The notes under the pieces: model-generated
What the model saw: the letters and a program-made list of their open reading frames with translations, nothing else
Databases searched by the model: none
What the model was told of the DNA's origin: nothing
Shown: positions 18,971 to 27,013 of the stretch, in pieces
How positions within the stretch are numbered: the stretch's first letter is position 1
How the letters are laid out: every line of letters begins with the position of its first letter
Assembly: GCF_900277125.1 (NCBI RefSeq)
Contig: NZ_OPYN01000070.1
Location: 124,212 to 188,211 of the forward strand
Length of the DNA: 64,000 nucleotides
Reading direction: 5' to 3'
Origin: Pseudomonas inefficax
GTDB taxonomy: Bacteria > Pseudomonadota > Gammaproteobacteria > Pseudomonadales > Pseudomonadaceae
Position numbers and translations under genes: made by a program

Positions 18971-19504
18971 ATGGTAAAGATGGCGCGCTTCGCATTTCTC
19001 TCCCTGGCAGCCTTGCTGGCTGCCTGCTCCAGCCGTGCGCCTGCGCCGGCCCCTGTGGTACAGCCACAGGTAACCTATAGCCAACCCAGCCCTTCGCCGA
19101 TTGCCGATGACGTGCTGATGCGTGCTATCGGCCTGGTGGGCACGCCTTATCGCTGGGGTGGCAACACGCCGGACTCCGGTTTCGATTGCAGTGGCCTGAT
19201 CAAGTACGTTTACCGTGATGCTGCTGGCATAAGCCTGCCGCGTTCTACGCGTGAGATGATCGTCATGCGCGCACCGACCGTGGATGCGAAGTCGCTGCAG
19301 TCCGGTGACCTGGTGTTCTTCGCCACCAGTGGTGGCTCGCAGGTCAGCCATGCTGGCATTTATGTCGGGGAAGGGCGCTTCGTGCATGCACCTTCCAGCG
19401 GCGGCACGGTGCGCCTGGACTACCTGTCCAACAGCTACTGGGCCAAGGCTTACCTGCAGGCCAAGCGCGTCATCCCGCAAGGGCATCTGGCGCAGAACCC
19501 CTGA
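18971..19504 (+). CDS. NlpC/P60 family lipoprotein endopeptidase (copy 2)
   Basis: 177 residues. Signal sequence MVKMARFAFLSLAALLAACSS with lipobox LAAC, a short Pro/Ala linker, and the NlpC/P60 domain: Cys in SGFDCSGLIKYVY and His in QVSHAGIYVG. The catalytic domain is closely related to the preceding gene (RSTREM, GTPYRWGGNT against GTRYRFGGTS), pointing to an old tandem duplication. An AGGA stands upstream of ATG 18971; ATG 18980 is an alternative start. Confidence 0.88.
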   Translation: MVKMARFAFLSLAALLAACSSRAPAPAPVVQPQVTYSQPSPSPIADDVLMRAIGLVGTPYRWGGNTPDSGFDCSGLIKYVYRDAAGISLPRSTREMIVMRAPTVDAKSLQSGDLVFFATSGGSQVSHAGIYVGEGRFVHAPSSGGTVRLDYLSNSYWAKAYLQAKRVIPQGHLAQNP

Positions 19505-19549
19505 ATGCAAGGGCCGCAAAGCGGCCCCAATCCTGTTGGCAGTGCGGGC

Positions 19550-20857
19550 TCACAGCGCCTTGCTCACCCGCCAGACCACATTGCCGACATCATCGGCTAC
19601 CAGCACACCGCCACGCCCATCATTGATTACCCCGACCGGGCGGCCCTTGGCCTTGCCATGCTCATCCAGAAACCCGGTAAGCAGGTCCACAGGCTTGCCC
19701 GAGGGTTTTCCTGATGGGTCGAACGGCACGAAAATCACCTTGTAGCCACTGTGCGGCTTGCGGTTCCACGACCCATGCTGGCCCACGAACGCCCCTTGTT
19801 CGAACGGCGGTGGTAGCCCATTCGGTTCGGCGAATGCCAGCCCCAGCGAAGCCGTGTGTGGGCCCACGGCATAGTCGGGTACCAGCGCCTGGGCCACTTT
19901 GTCAGGCGCTGGCGGTTGCACGCGCTCGTCCACATGCCTGCCATAGTAGCTGTAGGGCCAGCCATAGAAACCGCCGTCCTTCACGGAGGTGATGTAGTCC
20001 GGCACCAGATCGCTGCCGATCTCGTCACGCTCGTTGACTGCCGTCCACAACGCACCGCTGTGTGGCTCCCAGGCCAGGCCGTTTGGGTTGCGCAGGCCGG
20101 TGGCGAACAGGCGGTGCTGGCCGCTGGCTGGGTCAACTTCCCAGATCGCGGCGCGCCCCTGTTCCTTTTCCAGACCGTTTTCGCCTACGTTGCTGTTGGA
20201 GCCGACCGTCACGAAAAGCTTCTTGCCATCGGGGCTGGCGATCACGTTCTTGGTCCAGTGGTGGTTGAGCGGCCCGCCTGGCAACTCGACTACCGGCTGG
20301 CCTTCATTGCGAATTTGCATGGCACCGGGCTCGTAGTGAAAGCGCAGCAGCTTGTCGGTGTTGGCGATGTAGAGGTCCTTGCCGACCAGGGCCATGCCGA
20401 ACGGTGAGTTGAGGTCTTCGATGAAGGTTGTGCGGATTTCTGCCACGCCGTCGTGGTCGGCGTCACGCAGCAGGGTAATGCGGTTGGCGCTGGGCACGCC
20501 TGCACCTGCCCGCTTCATTACCTTCTTCATGACCCAGCCGCGCAGGCCCTTGCCATCTTCGGGCTTGGGCGGGGCATTGGTTTCGGCCACCAGGACGTCG
20601 CCGTTGGGCAACAGGTAAAGCCAGCGAGGGTGGTCCAGTCCGCTAGCGAACGCTTTCACCTGAGTGCCTGGTGCTGCCTCGGGCTTGTCGTCCTTTGGCC
20701 AGCCCACTGCCGGGGCGATATTCACGGTGGGGAGGGTAGTCTTGACTGGATCGGGCAACTGGGGGGTTGGGCCACTGCCGTCGAGTACATTCAGCAGGGC
20801 GGTTTCGCCGCAGGCAGTCAGGCTGGCGGCCAATAACCAAGGCGTCAGGTGTTTCAT
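19550..20857 (-). CDS. PQQ-type sugar (sorbosone) dehydrogenase-like lipoprotein
   Basis: 435 residues. MKHLTPWLLAASLTACGE is a lipoprotein signal with lipobox LTAC. The body has beta-propeller features of the soluble glucose/sorbosone dehydrogenase family: GLDHPRWLYLLPNGDVLVAET, LNSPFGMALVGKDLYIANTD, LNHHWTKNVIASPDGKKLFVTVGSNSN, GLRNPNGLAWEP, QHGSWNRKPHSGYKV. ATG 20857 is preceded by AGGAGGAC; the longer reading runs back through the hexamer repeat into (Asn-Gly)n and is not credible. PQQ use and sugar substrate are inferred from the family. The 5' leader faces the hexamer array. Confidence 0.85.
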   Translation of the reverse strand: MKHLTPWLLAASLTACGETALLNVLDGSGPTPQLPDPVKTTLPTVNIAPAVGWPKDDKPEAAPGTQVKAFASGLDHPRWLYLLPNGDVLVAETNAPPKPEDGKGLRGWVMKKVMKRAGAGVPSANRITLLRDADHDGVAEIRTTFIEDLNSPFGMALVGKDLYIANTDKLLRFHYEPGAMQIRNEGQPVVELPGGPLNHHWTKNVIASPDGKKLFVTVGSNSNVGENGLEKEQGRAAIWEVDPASGQHRLFATGLRNPNGLAWEPHSGALWTAVNERDEIGSDLVPDYITSVKDGGFYGWPYSYYGRHVDERVQPPAPDKVAQALVPDYAVGPHTASLGLAFAEPNGLPPPFEQGAFVGQHGSWNRKPHSGYKVIFVPFDPSGKPSGKPVDLLTGFLDEHGKAKGRPVGVINDGRGGVLVADDVGNVVWRVSKAL

Positions 20858-20930
20858 GGGCGGCGTCCTCCTAACAGGGCCTATGAATTGAGAGGTCGGC
20901 GGCATTCGCCAGGTTCCCGGAACCATCCAA

Positions 20931-21010
<80 letters not shown>

Positions 21011-21040
21011 AAGCGCGCGATAGTTCAAGCGCCGCCGATT

Positions 21041-21204
21041 GCGACTTCAGGAGGCCGAGCGAAGGGACTGCGGAGGGAGGTGACGGGCATGGATGCCCGT
21101 CAAGCGCTGAGGCCCCATGGATGGGGCCTGCAGCGCGTACTCCCGGGAGCAGGCCCGTAGCGAGGGAACCCCGGAGCGCAGCGGAGGGGCCGGATGATAG
21201 GAGC
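21041..21204 (+). repeat. Left arm (outer part) of the 231-bp inverted element
   Basis: 164 bp running from GCGACTTCAGGAGGCCGAGC to GGATGATAGGAGC. It matches in reverse complement the segment 22797-22960 with scattered substitutions and no visible indel. The remaining 67 bp of this arm lie at 22516-22582, beyond the insertion sequence. Inner palindromes such as GACGGGCATGGATGCCCGTC and GGCCCCATGGATGGGGCC are present in both arms. Confidence 0.93.
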
Positions 21205-21214
21205 CATGTACGGG

Positions 21215-21257
21215 TCACCCACATGGGTTACATAAAAGTTCACTCACATAGGTGACA
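21215..21257. repeat. IS terminal inverted repeat, left
   Basis: Reads TCACCCACATGGGTTAC then GTTCACTCACATAGGTGACA: two related palindrome-like blocks, the likely transposase binding sites. It pairs with 22464-22506. Confidence 0.85.
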
Positions 21258-22425
21258 CTTTCAGCGTCACATAGCCATCAATGGCATCACGCACATCGAT
21301 CCTACCGAGGACGATTGGACCGAAAATAACATCCCAGAGCCCGTCTCCAATTTGCTCCAGCCCAATGGTCTGATGCTTCAGCACGTAACCTACATAGATC
21401 CTCAAGCCACGGCGGCTGACGATGCCGCAACCGTCAATTGGCAAGCTCTCGATATGGCTGGGATAAGTCATCTCAGGTAGCTTTTCAGGGAATGGGCGCG
21501 GTGATGGGTGATAACAGGACGCCGGCGTTCTTTGTTTCAAGGCTTCGTGCAACCGTTCGTAATTGTAATGCTGCCGAAACCGATCAAAGTGCCGTTGTTG
21601 AGCCTCCCATGCCACTGCCACTGCCGGTGGCGATGGAAGCGTGCTCTTGAGTGTCCGATGCATGCGTTCATGCCTGCCATTCTGCTCAGGCCTACCAGGT
21701 GCGATGCGCTCGGGAATGATGCCCAGACGCAGCCACCAGATCGACAGTTGGGAAAGACCTGCGCGTCCTTTGCTGGCGAACGGTACGCCGTTGTCGGTTC
21801 GGATACGCTCAGGTAGCCCATTTTCACGGAATACCTCAGTGAATACCGCCTGCGTTTCCAGGAAGTTCGTGTTCGCCATGCTGTGACAGGCAAGCAAGAA
21901 GCGACTGGCGTGATCCATGATCGTCAACGGATAGCACCAGACACCTGACCCCGTGAGGAACTGGCCCTTGTAGTCCGCACTGAACAGCTGATTGGGCGAC
22001 TCCGCTTTTTCCAGTGGCTTGGGATAGATGGCCACGCGCTGACGTAGGCGCCGCGGCTTAATCAGTTCGGCTTTCTTGAGGATGTTGTAGATTGCGGTCT
22101 TTGAGGGTGGAGCCTGATCAGGAAAGCGCTCCTGCAACGCTGCCTGGATTTTTTTTGGCCCAGGTACCGTCTCCCCCTGACCGCGCAGTTCCACAATGGT
22201 CTCGCGGACCGCGACGGGTACAACCCAGTCCTGGGTCAACCGGCGTCGGCTGCGTTCCTCCAAGCCTGCGGGGCCCTCTTTCTCGTATCGCTCGACCCAT
22301 TTGTAGCCGGTCTTTCGACTGATCTCGTAGGCTTCACACAGGGCGCTGAAGCTAGGCGGCCCCTGCAGGTAGTCGGCGATGAAAAGCATTTTCAGGTCCA
22401 TAGGTGTTAGCTCTCGCCACGGCAT
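21244..22425 (-). CDS. IS481-family transposase
   Basis: 393-residue DDE transposase, apparently intact. The N-terminal helix-turn-helix region (about 20-110) has AYEISRKTGYKWVERYEKEG and a second winged part. The rve integrase core supplies the catalytic triad: Asp in LFSADYKGQF, Asp in RIRTDNGVPFA and Glu in PGRPEQNGRHERMHRTLK. The C-terminal tail covers about 100 residues. The stop lies inside the left terminal repeat, as usual for this family. Codon choice is less GC-biased than in the neighbours, as expected for a mobile gene. Confidence 0.93.
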   Translation of the reverse strand: MPWRELTPMDLKMLFIADYLQGPPSFSALCEAYEISRKTGYKWVERYEKEGPAGLEERSRRRLTQDWVVPVAVRETIVELRGQGETVPGPKKIQAALQERFPDQAPPSKTAIYNILKKAELIKPRRLRQRVAIYPKPLEKAESPNQLFSADYKGQFLTGSGVWCYPLTIMDHASRFLLACHSMANTNFLETQAVFTEVFRENGLPERIRTDNGVPFASKGRAGLSQLSIWWLRLGIIPERIAPGRPEQNGRHERMHRTLKSTLPSPPAVAVAWEAQQRHFDRFRQHYNYERLHEALKQRTPASCYHPSPRPFPEKLPEMTYPSHIESLPIDGCGIVSRRGLRIYVGYVLKHQTIGLEQIGDGLWDVIFGPIVLGRIDVRDAIDGYVTLKVSPM

Positions 22426-22463
22426 GGTCAGATCCTCGAAAACCGACCTTGCCAGTTAAAGAC

Positions 22464-22506
22464 TGTTACCTATGTGCGTGAACTGATTTGTAACCCATGT
22501 GGGTGA
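22464..22506. repeat. IS terminal inverted repeat, right
   Basis: Reverse complement of the left terminal repeat with 5 differences in 43 positions, most of them in the spacer between the two palindrome-like blocks. Confidence 0.85.
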
Positions 22507-22515
22507 GTCATACCC

Positions 22516-22582
22516 GCAGCGTTTTTTGGTTACTTTTTGTCGCGTTTGACAAAAAGTGACCCGCCGTAAGGGCGGAAAGGTG
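22516..22582 (+). repeat. Left arm (inner part) of the 231-bp inverted element
   Basis: 67 bp starting GCAGCGTTTTTTGGTTACTT and ending GGGCGGAAAGGTG. It pairs with 22730-22796 in reverse complement and continues the sequence of the arm that breaks off at 21204. Confidence 0.93.
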
Positions 22583-22729
22583 ATTAAGCGCCACCTTCGA
22601 AAATGAATGTTGACCTTGTTGTTGATGCCCACGCTTGAAGGCGAAGAGCTGAAGAGCTGAAGAGCTGAAGAGCGGAAAAGTACTGGTCTTGATATCGCGC
22701 ATAGTCCATTTATGATGGCGACGCATACT
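22583..22729. other. Centre of the inverted element, no convincing gene
   Basis: 147 bp between the two arms. It holds a short tandem run of an 8-bp unit, GAAGAGCT three times and GAAGAGCG once (22643-22674). Open frames crossing it also run through the arms and resemble spurious proteins of Pseudomonas annotations. Confidence 0.6.
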
Positions 22730-22960
22730 CACCTTTTCGCCCTTACGGCGAGTCACTTTTTGCCAAACGCGGCAAAAAGTAACCAAAAAACGCTGCGCTC
22801 CCATCATCCGGCCCCTGCGCTGCGCTCCGGGGTTCCCTCGCGCCGGTCTTGCTCCCGGGAGTACGCGCTGCAGGCCCCATCCATGGGGCCTCAGCGCTTG
22901 ACGGGCATCCATGCCCGTCACCTCCCTCCGCAAGACCTCTGCTCGGCCTCCTGAAGTCGC
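22730..22960 (-). repeat. Right arm of the 231-bp inverted element, uninterrupted
   Basis: Intact 231-bp copy in reverse orientation to the left arm. It keeps the junction GGGAGC-GCAGCG (in arm orientation) that the insertion sequence has split in the other arm. Confidence 0.93.
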
Positions 22961-22964
22961 GAAG

Positions 22965-23042
22965 ATCAAGATCAAGATCAAGATCAAGATCAAGATCAAG
23001 ATCAAGATCAAGATCAAGATCAAGAGCGAGAGCGAGAGCAAG
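22965..23042. repeat. Hexanucleotide array (ATCAAG)10 plus three variant units
   Basis: Ten perfect ATCAAG units (22965-23024) are followed by AGCGAG, AGCGAG and AGCAAG. It begins 4 bases outside the right arm and ends 76 bases before the tusA-like start. Confidence 0.95.
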
Positions 23043-23118
23043 GCTCAGCGTCTTCACGGGCGGTGCTTGGACCTTGTCGCGCGATGCGCGACAATAGCGA
23101 TCATTTGCGGAGTGCCCC

Positions 23119-23361
23119 ATGACCGATTTCACCCCCGACGCCATCCTCGACGCCACCGGACTGAACTGCCCGGAACCGGTGATGATGCTGCACCAGCATG
23201 TGCGCGATCTGGCCGCTGGTGGCCTGCTCAAGGTCATCGCCACCGATCCCTCGACCCGCCGCGACATCCCCAAGTTCTGCAACTTCCTCGGCCACGAACT
23301 GCTGCAGCAGCAGGAAGACGCCGGTACCTTCCTGTACTGGATCCGCAAGAAAGCCGACTGA
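23119..23361 (+). CDS. tusA: TusA-type sulfur carrier protein
   Basis: 80-residue small protein that carries persulfide sulfur in tRNA 2-thiouridine synthesis or related sulfur transfer. It has the family pattern [16 protein letters not shown], with the sulfur-bearing Cys in the CPEP motif near residue 17, then [26 protein letters not shown]. The length is typical. pdxB begins 60 bp downstream. It lies just outside the right hexamer array, so its promoter must be in or near that repeat. Confidence 0.92.
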   Translation: MTDFTPDAILDATGLNCPEPVMMLHQHVRDLAAGGLLKVIATDPSTRRDIPKFCNFLGHELLQQQEDAGTFLYWIRKKAD

Positions 23362-23421
23362 GCCGCTCTGGAACACGCCCGGCGTTGCGCCTACACTGCG
23401 TTCCCCAGACAGGAGAGCGCC

Positions 23422-24564
23422 ATGCTGATAGTTGCAGACGAGAACATCCCGCTGCTCGATGCCTTCTTCCAGGGTTTCGGTGAAATCCGCCGTTACCCCG
23501 GCCGAAGCCTCGATGCCGCCAGCGTAAGGGACGCCGACATCCTGCTGGTGCGCTCGGTGACCAAGGTCGACCGCCAGTTGCTCGAAGGCAGCCGCGTACG
23601 GTTTGTCGGCACCTGCACCATCGGCACCGACCACCTCGACCTGGACTACTTTGCCGAAGCCGGCATCCACTGGAGCAGCGCACCGGGCTGCAATGCCCGC
23701 GGTGTGGTCGATTACGTGCTGGGTAGCCTGCTGACTCTGGCCGAACTGGATGGCGTGGCACTGCCTGAGCGCGTATATGGCGTGGTCGGCGCGGGCGAGG
23801 TGGGTGGCCGCCTGGTGCGGGTGCTGCACGGCCTGGGCTGGAAGGTACTGGTATGCGACCCGCTGCGCCAGGCCGCCGAGGGCGGCGACTACGTCAGCCT
23901 CGAAACCATCCTGCAACAATGCGATGTCATCAGTCTGCACACCCCCTTGCAGCGTGGCGGCGAGCACCCGACCTGGCACCTGCTAGGTCAGGCGCAGCTG
24001 GCGCAGTTGCGCCCGGGTGCCTGGCTGGTCAATGCCAGCCGTGGCCCGGTAGTAGACAACGCGGCCCTGCGCGAACTGCTGCTGGACCGCGAAGATGTGC
24101 ATGCAGTGCTGGATGTGTGGGAAGGCGAGCCGCAAGTCGACCTGCAACTGGCCGACCTGTGCACACTGGCTTCGCCGCACATTGCCGGCTACAGCCTCGA
24201 CGGCCGCCAGCGTGGTACGGCGCAGATCTACCAGGCGCTGTGCCGCTTCCTCGGTGTCGATGAACAGGTGCAACTGGCCGACCTGCTACCGCGGCCGCCG
24301 CTGGCGCAGATCGAGCTGGATGCCAGCACCGACCCGGCCTGGGCCTTGGCCACCTTGTGCCGCGCGGTGTACGACCCACGCCGCGACGATGCAGATTTCC
24401 GTCGCAGCCTCAGCGACGACCCGCAGCAACAGCGTGCAGCGTTCGACCAATTGCGCAAGCAGTACCCGCCACGGCGTGAGATCGAAGGGCTGGCGGTGCG
24501 CTTGCGCGGGGAATCGCCGCAGTTGGCGCAGCTGGTCAGTGCCTTGGGTGGGGTGTTGGTCTGA
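23422..24564 (+). CDS. pdxB: Erythronate-4-phosphate dehydrogenase
   Basis: 380-residue NAD-dependent D-2-hydroxyacid dehydrogenase of the DXP-dependent pyridoxal phosphate pathway. It begins [23 protein letters not shown], the usual PdxB start; the NAD fold is [17 protein letters not shown]; catalytic Arg lies in [11 protein letters not shown], Glu in WEGEPQVD and His in [11 protein letters not shown]. The extra C-terminal domain (about 290-380) that distinguishes PdxB from other family members is present. AGGAGAGCGCC precedes the ATG. Confidence 0.95.
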   Translation: MLIVADENIPLLDAFFQGFGEIRRYPGRSLDAASVRDADILLVRSVTKVDRQLLEGSRVRFVGTCTIGTDHLDLDYFAEAGIHWSSAPGCNARGVVDYVLGSLLTLAELDGVALPERVYGVVGAGEVGGRLVRVLHGLGWKVLVCDPLRQAAEGGDYVSLETILQQCDVISLHTPLQRGGEHPTWHLLGQAQLAQLRPGAWLVNASRGPVVDNAALRELLLDREDVHAVLDVWEGEPQVDLQLADLCTLASPHIAGYSLDGRQRGTAQIYQALCRFLGVDEQVQLADLLPRPPLAQIELDASTDPAWALATLCRAVYDPRRDDADFRRSLSDDPQQQRAAFDQLRKQYPPRREIEGLAVRLRGESPQLAQLVSALGGVLV

Positions 24565-24580
24565 CAGCCTGTTGAAGCTG

Positions 24581-24622
24581 TGCCGGCCTCTTCGCGGGTT
24601 TACCCGCGAAAGGGCCAGCACA
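24581..24622. repeat. Single class B REP-like hairpin
   Basis: A lone palindrome, CTCTTCGCGGGTTTACCCGCGAAAG, with GTGC-like flanks, after pdxB. It lacks the second copy seen at the other sites. Confidence 0.7.
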
Positions 24623-24640
24623 GGATTCAGGCAAATAAAA

Positions 24641-24660
24641 ACCCGGCGCAAGCGCCGGGT
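24641..24660 (-). terminator. Terminator of the small minus-strand gene
   Basis: Perfect palindrome ACCCGGCGC-AA-GCGCCGGGT. On the minus strand it is followed by a T-run, 16 bp past the stop at 24677. Confidence 0.88.
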
Positions 24661-24676
24661 TGCAAGAATTCGCCGA

Positions 24677-24850
24677 TCAACCTTTGCGTACGCGCTCGAC
24701 CCGGCTTTCTTCCAGGGCCTTGCAGGCCTGCTGGATCATCTGCTCGGTGATCGGTACTTCGCGCCCCTGGGCATCGATGATCGAACCGCACACCTGCGGC
24801 GGTGGGGTGGTCCGGGGCTTCTGGTTGTCGCTGCCATGCTGCAAGCTCAT
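24677..24850 (-). CDS. Small conserved Pseudomonas protein (PA1571-like), 57 aa
   Basis: 57-residue protein MSLQHGSDNQKPRTT...SIIDAQGREVPITEQMIQQACKALEESRV. A GGAG box precedes ATG 24850 and a strong terminator follows, so expression as a single gene is likely. It resembles the small family that databases call PA1571 (pattern IIDAQGREVPITE), from memory. The first 20 residues look disordered and the last 25 helical. Function unknown. The longer reading frame upstream lacks a ribosome site. Confidence 0.72.
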   Translation of the reverse strand: MSLQHGSDNQKPRTTPPPQVCGSIIDAQGREVPITEQMIQQACKALEESRVERVRKG

Positions 24851-25062
24851 GTATTGTCTCCTCATCAGGTTCAAGCGCAGGTTAACCCTGTGCCGTGACT
24901 GGCCTGTGACAGTGCCCGCAGGGTCACGGCAGGCACAGTCCAACAGAAACGGCAGTAAAGCTCCATAGCTTGGTTAGACCGATAGGCTATAGCAACCCGG
25001 CAAGGGTTCCACAGGCGTGGATGAGTGATAGGCTGCGGTTTCCCTCTATCGTGGTCAGCGCC

Positions 25063-26826
25063 ATGCCCGAATCGGTTTCCCCGCGTCAACGCCGCGCCTT
25101 GCGCCTGGGTTGGCAGTTTGTCCGCCCATACCGTCGGCAGGTGCTGCTGGCCTTGCTGGCCCTGGTAGTCACCGCCGCCATCACCCTGTCCATGGGCCAG
25201 GGCATCCGCCTGCTGGTGGACCAGGGCTTCATGACCCGCTCCGCGCATCAGCTCAACCAGACCATTGGCCTGTTCCTGTTGCTGGTGGTGGCTTTGGCGG
25301 TGGGTACCTTCAGCCGCTTCTACCTGGTGTCGTGGATCGGCGAGCGCTGCGTGGCCGATATCCGTCGGGCCGTGTTCGACCACCTGATCGGCTTGCATCC
25401 TGGTTTTTTCGAAGACAACCGCAGCTCCGAGATCCAGTCGCGGTTGACCGCCGACACCACCTTGTTGCAATCGGTAATCGGCTCTTCGTTGTCGATGTTC
25501 CTGCGCAACGCACTGATGGTCATCGGTGGCGTGGTGTTGCTGTTCATCACCAACCCCAAGCTCACCAGTATCGTGGTGGTGGCCCTGCCGCTGGTGCTGG
25601 CGCCGATCCTGCTGTTCGGTCGCCGGGTACGCAGCCTGTCGCGGCAGAGCCAGGACCGGGTGGCCGATGTGGGCAGCTATGTGGCCGAGACCCTCGGGCA
25701 GATCAAGACCGTGCAGGCCTACAACCACCAGCCGCATGACCGCGAACTGTTCGCCGACACGGTCGAAGCGGCGTTTGCCGTGGCCCGGCAGCGGATTGCC
25801 CAGCGTGCCTGGCTTATCACCCTGGTGATCGTGCTGGTACTGGGAGCGGTGGGGGTGATGTTGTGGGTCGGCGGCATGGACGTGATCGCCGGGCGCATTT
25901 CCGCAGGCGAACTGGCTGCCTTCGTGTTCTACAGCCTGATCGTCGGCAGTGCCTTCGGCACACTCAGCGAGGTGATCGGCGAGTTGCAGCGAGCGGCGGG
26001 CGCGGCCGAGCGCATTGCCGAACTGTTGGCTGCACGCAGTGCGATCCTGCCGCCCGCTGTGGCGCAGGCGCTGCCCCAGCAGCGGGCCAGCGGGCGTATC
26101 GAGTTGCAGCAGTTGGTGTTCGCCTACCCGTCACGGCCGTCGGTGGCGGCTGTCGATGGCCTGAGCCTGGCCATCGAGCCGGGGCAGACCGTGGCGCTGG
26201 TGGGCCCCTCGGGGGCGGGCAAGTCGACCTTGTTCGATTTGTTGCTGCGCTTCTATGACCCTCAGCAAGGGCGCATCCTGCTCGATGGCCGGGCTATCAC
26301 CGAGCTCGACCCCGAACAACTGCGCCAGCAGTTCGCCCTGGTGGCACAGAACCCCTCGCTGTTTCGCGGCACGGTCGAGGCCAACATCCGTTATGGCAGG
26401 CCCGGGGCGACCCTGGCCGAGGTCGAGGCAGCGGCCCGGGGTGCCCATGCCGACGCATTCATCCGGCAATTGCCGCAGGGCTACCAGACACCGCTGGGCG
26501 AGGGTGGCATCGGCCTGTCCGGCGGGCAGCGGCAGCGCCTGGCCATCGCCCGTGCATTGCTGGTCGATGCGCCGATCCTGTTGCTGGATGAAGCCACCAG
26601 CGCACTAGACGCACAAAGCGAACACCTGATCCAGCAGGCGCTGCCCAGCCTGATGGCCGGGCGCACCACCCTGGTGATCGCCCATCGCCTGGCTACAGTG
26701 CAGCATGCCGACCGTATCGCGGTCATCGACAAGGGCCGGCTGGTGGCAGTGGGGACGCATCGCCAGTTGATCGAAGAGAGCCCGCTGTATGCCCGGCTGG
26801 CAGCCTTGCAGTTCACCACGGGGTAG
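25063..26826 (+). CDS. ABC exporter, MsbA/ABCB type
   Basis: 587-residue half-transporter with fused membrane and ATPase domains. The membrane domain (about 15-310) has six hydrophobic segments and contacts such as PGFFEDNRSSEIQSRLTADTTLLQ. The ATPase domain has Walker A VGPSGAGKSTL, signature LSGGQRQRLAIARALL, Walker B ILLLDEATSALD and switch His in LVIAHRLATV. It should act as a homodimer in the inner membrane; lipid or drug export is inferred. ATG 25063 gives the usual length; ATG 25021 is an alternative and neither has a strong ribosome site. Confidence 0.88.
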   Translation: MPESVSPRQRRALRLGWQFVRPYRRQVLLALLALVVTAAITLSMGQGIRLLVDQGFMTRSAHQLNQTIGLFLLLVVALAVGTFSRFYLVSWIGERCVADIRRAVFDHLIGLHPGFFEDNRSSEIQSRLTADTTLLQSVIGSSLSMFLRNALMVIGGVVLLFITNPKLTSIVVVALPLVLAPILLFGRRVRSLSRQSQDRVADVGSYVAETLGQIKTVQAYNHQPHDRELFADTVEAAFAVARQRIAQRAWLITLVIVLVLGAVGVMLWVGGMDVIAGRISAGELAAFVFYSLIVGSAFGTLSEVIGELQRAAGAAERIAELLAARSAILPPAVAQALPQQRASGRIELQQLVFAYPSRPSVAAVDGLSLAIEPGQTVALVGPSGAGKSTLFDLLLRFYDPQQGRILLDGRAITELDPEQLRQQFALVAQNPSLFRGTVEANIRYGRPGATLAEVEAAARGAHADAFIRQLPQGYQTPLGEGGIGLSGGQRQRLAIARALLVDAPILLLDEATSALDAQSEHLIQQALPSLMAGRTTLVIAHRLATVQHADRIAVIDKGRLVAVGTHRQLIEESPLYARLAALQFTTG

Positions 26827-26903
26827 CTTGTAGTGGCGTTGTAACATTTCTGTAGTATTTGCCTGAGAGTATCTAGCTCAACTGTTGCGTAAGTGCTCGA
26901 CCT

Positions 26904-26934
26904 GGCTGCCATTGCTTGATGGCAGCCTTTTTTT
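26904..26934 (+). terminator. Rho-independent terminator after the ABC exporter
   Basis: GGCTGCCAT pairs perfectly with ATGGCAGCC around a 6-base loop, followed by TTTTTTT. Confidence 0.95.
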
Positions 26935-27013
26935 GGCCTGCCAGCAACCGGGCTGCGTTGCACCCTATTGCTTGCGCGGCCCCCGGTCTTCCTCCTGTTT
27001 TCCGAGATCCAAG

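Larger units (their letters stand above)
21205..22515 (-). mobile_element. IS481-type insertion sequence, about 1.3 kb
   Basis: One transposase gene lies between terminal inverted repeats at 21215-21257 and 22464-22506 (43 bp, 5 mismatches by my count). The outer limits are set by comparing the split arm with the intact arm: removing 21205-22515 restores an arm of the same length, 231 bp. I see no clear target-site duplication at these limits, so the exact ends may differ by a few bases. Confidence 0.88.

Noticed and set aside
22508..23041. Open frames over the 231-bp arms (177 and 201 residues) and over the hexamer array
   Set aside because: They are repeat-derived, include periodic dipeptides, and match the spurious type often annotated in Pseudomonas intergenic repeats.
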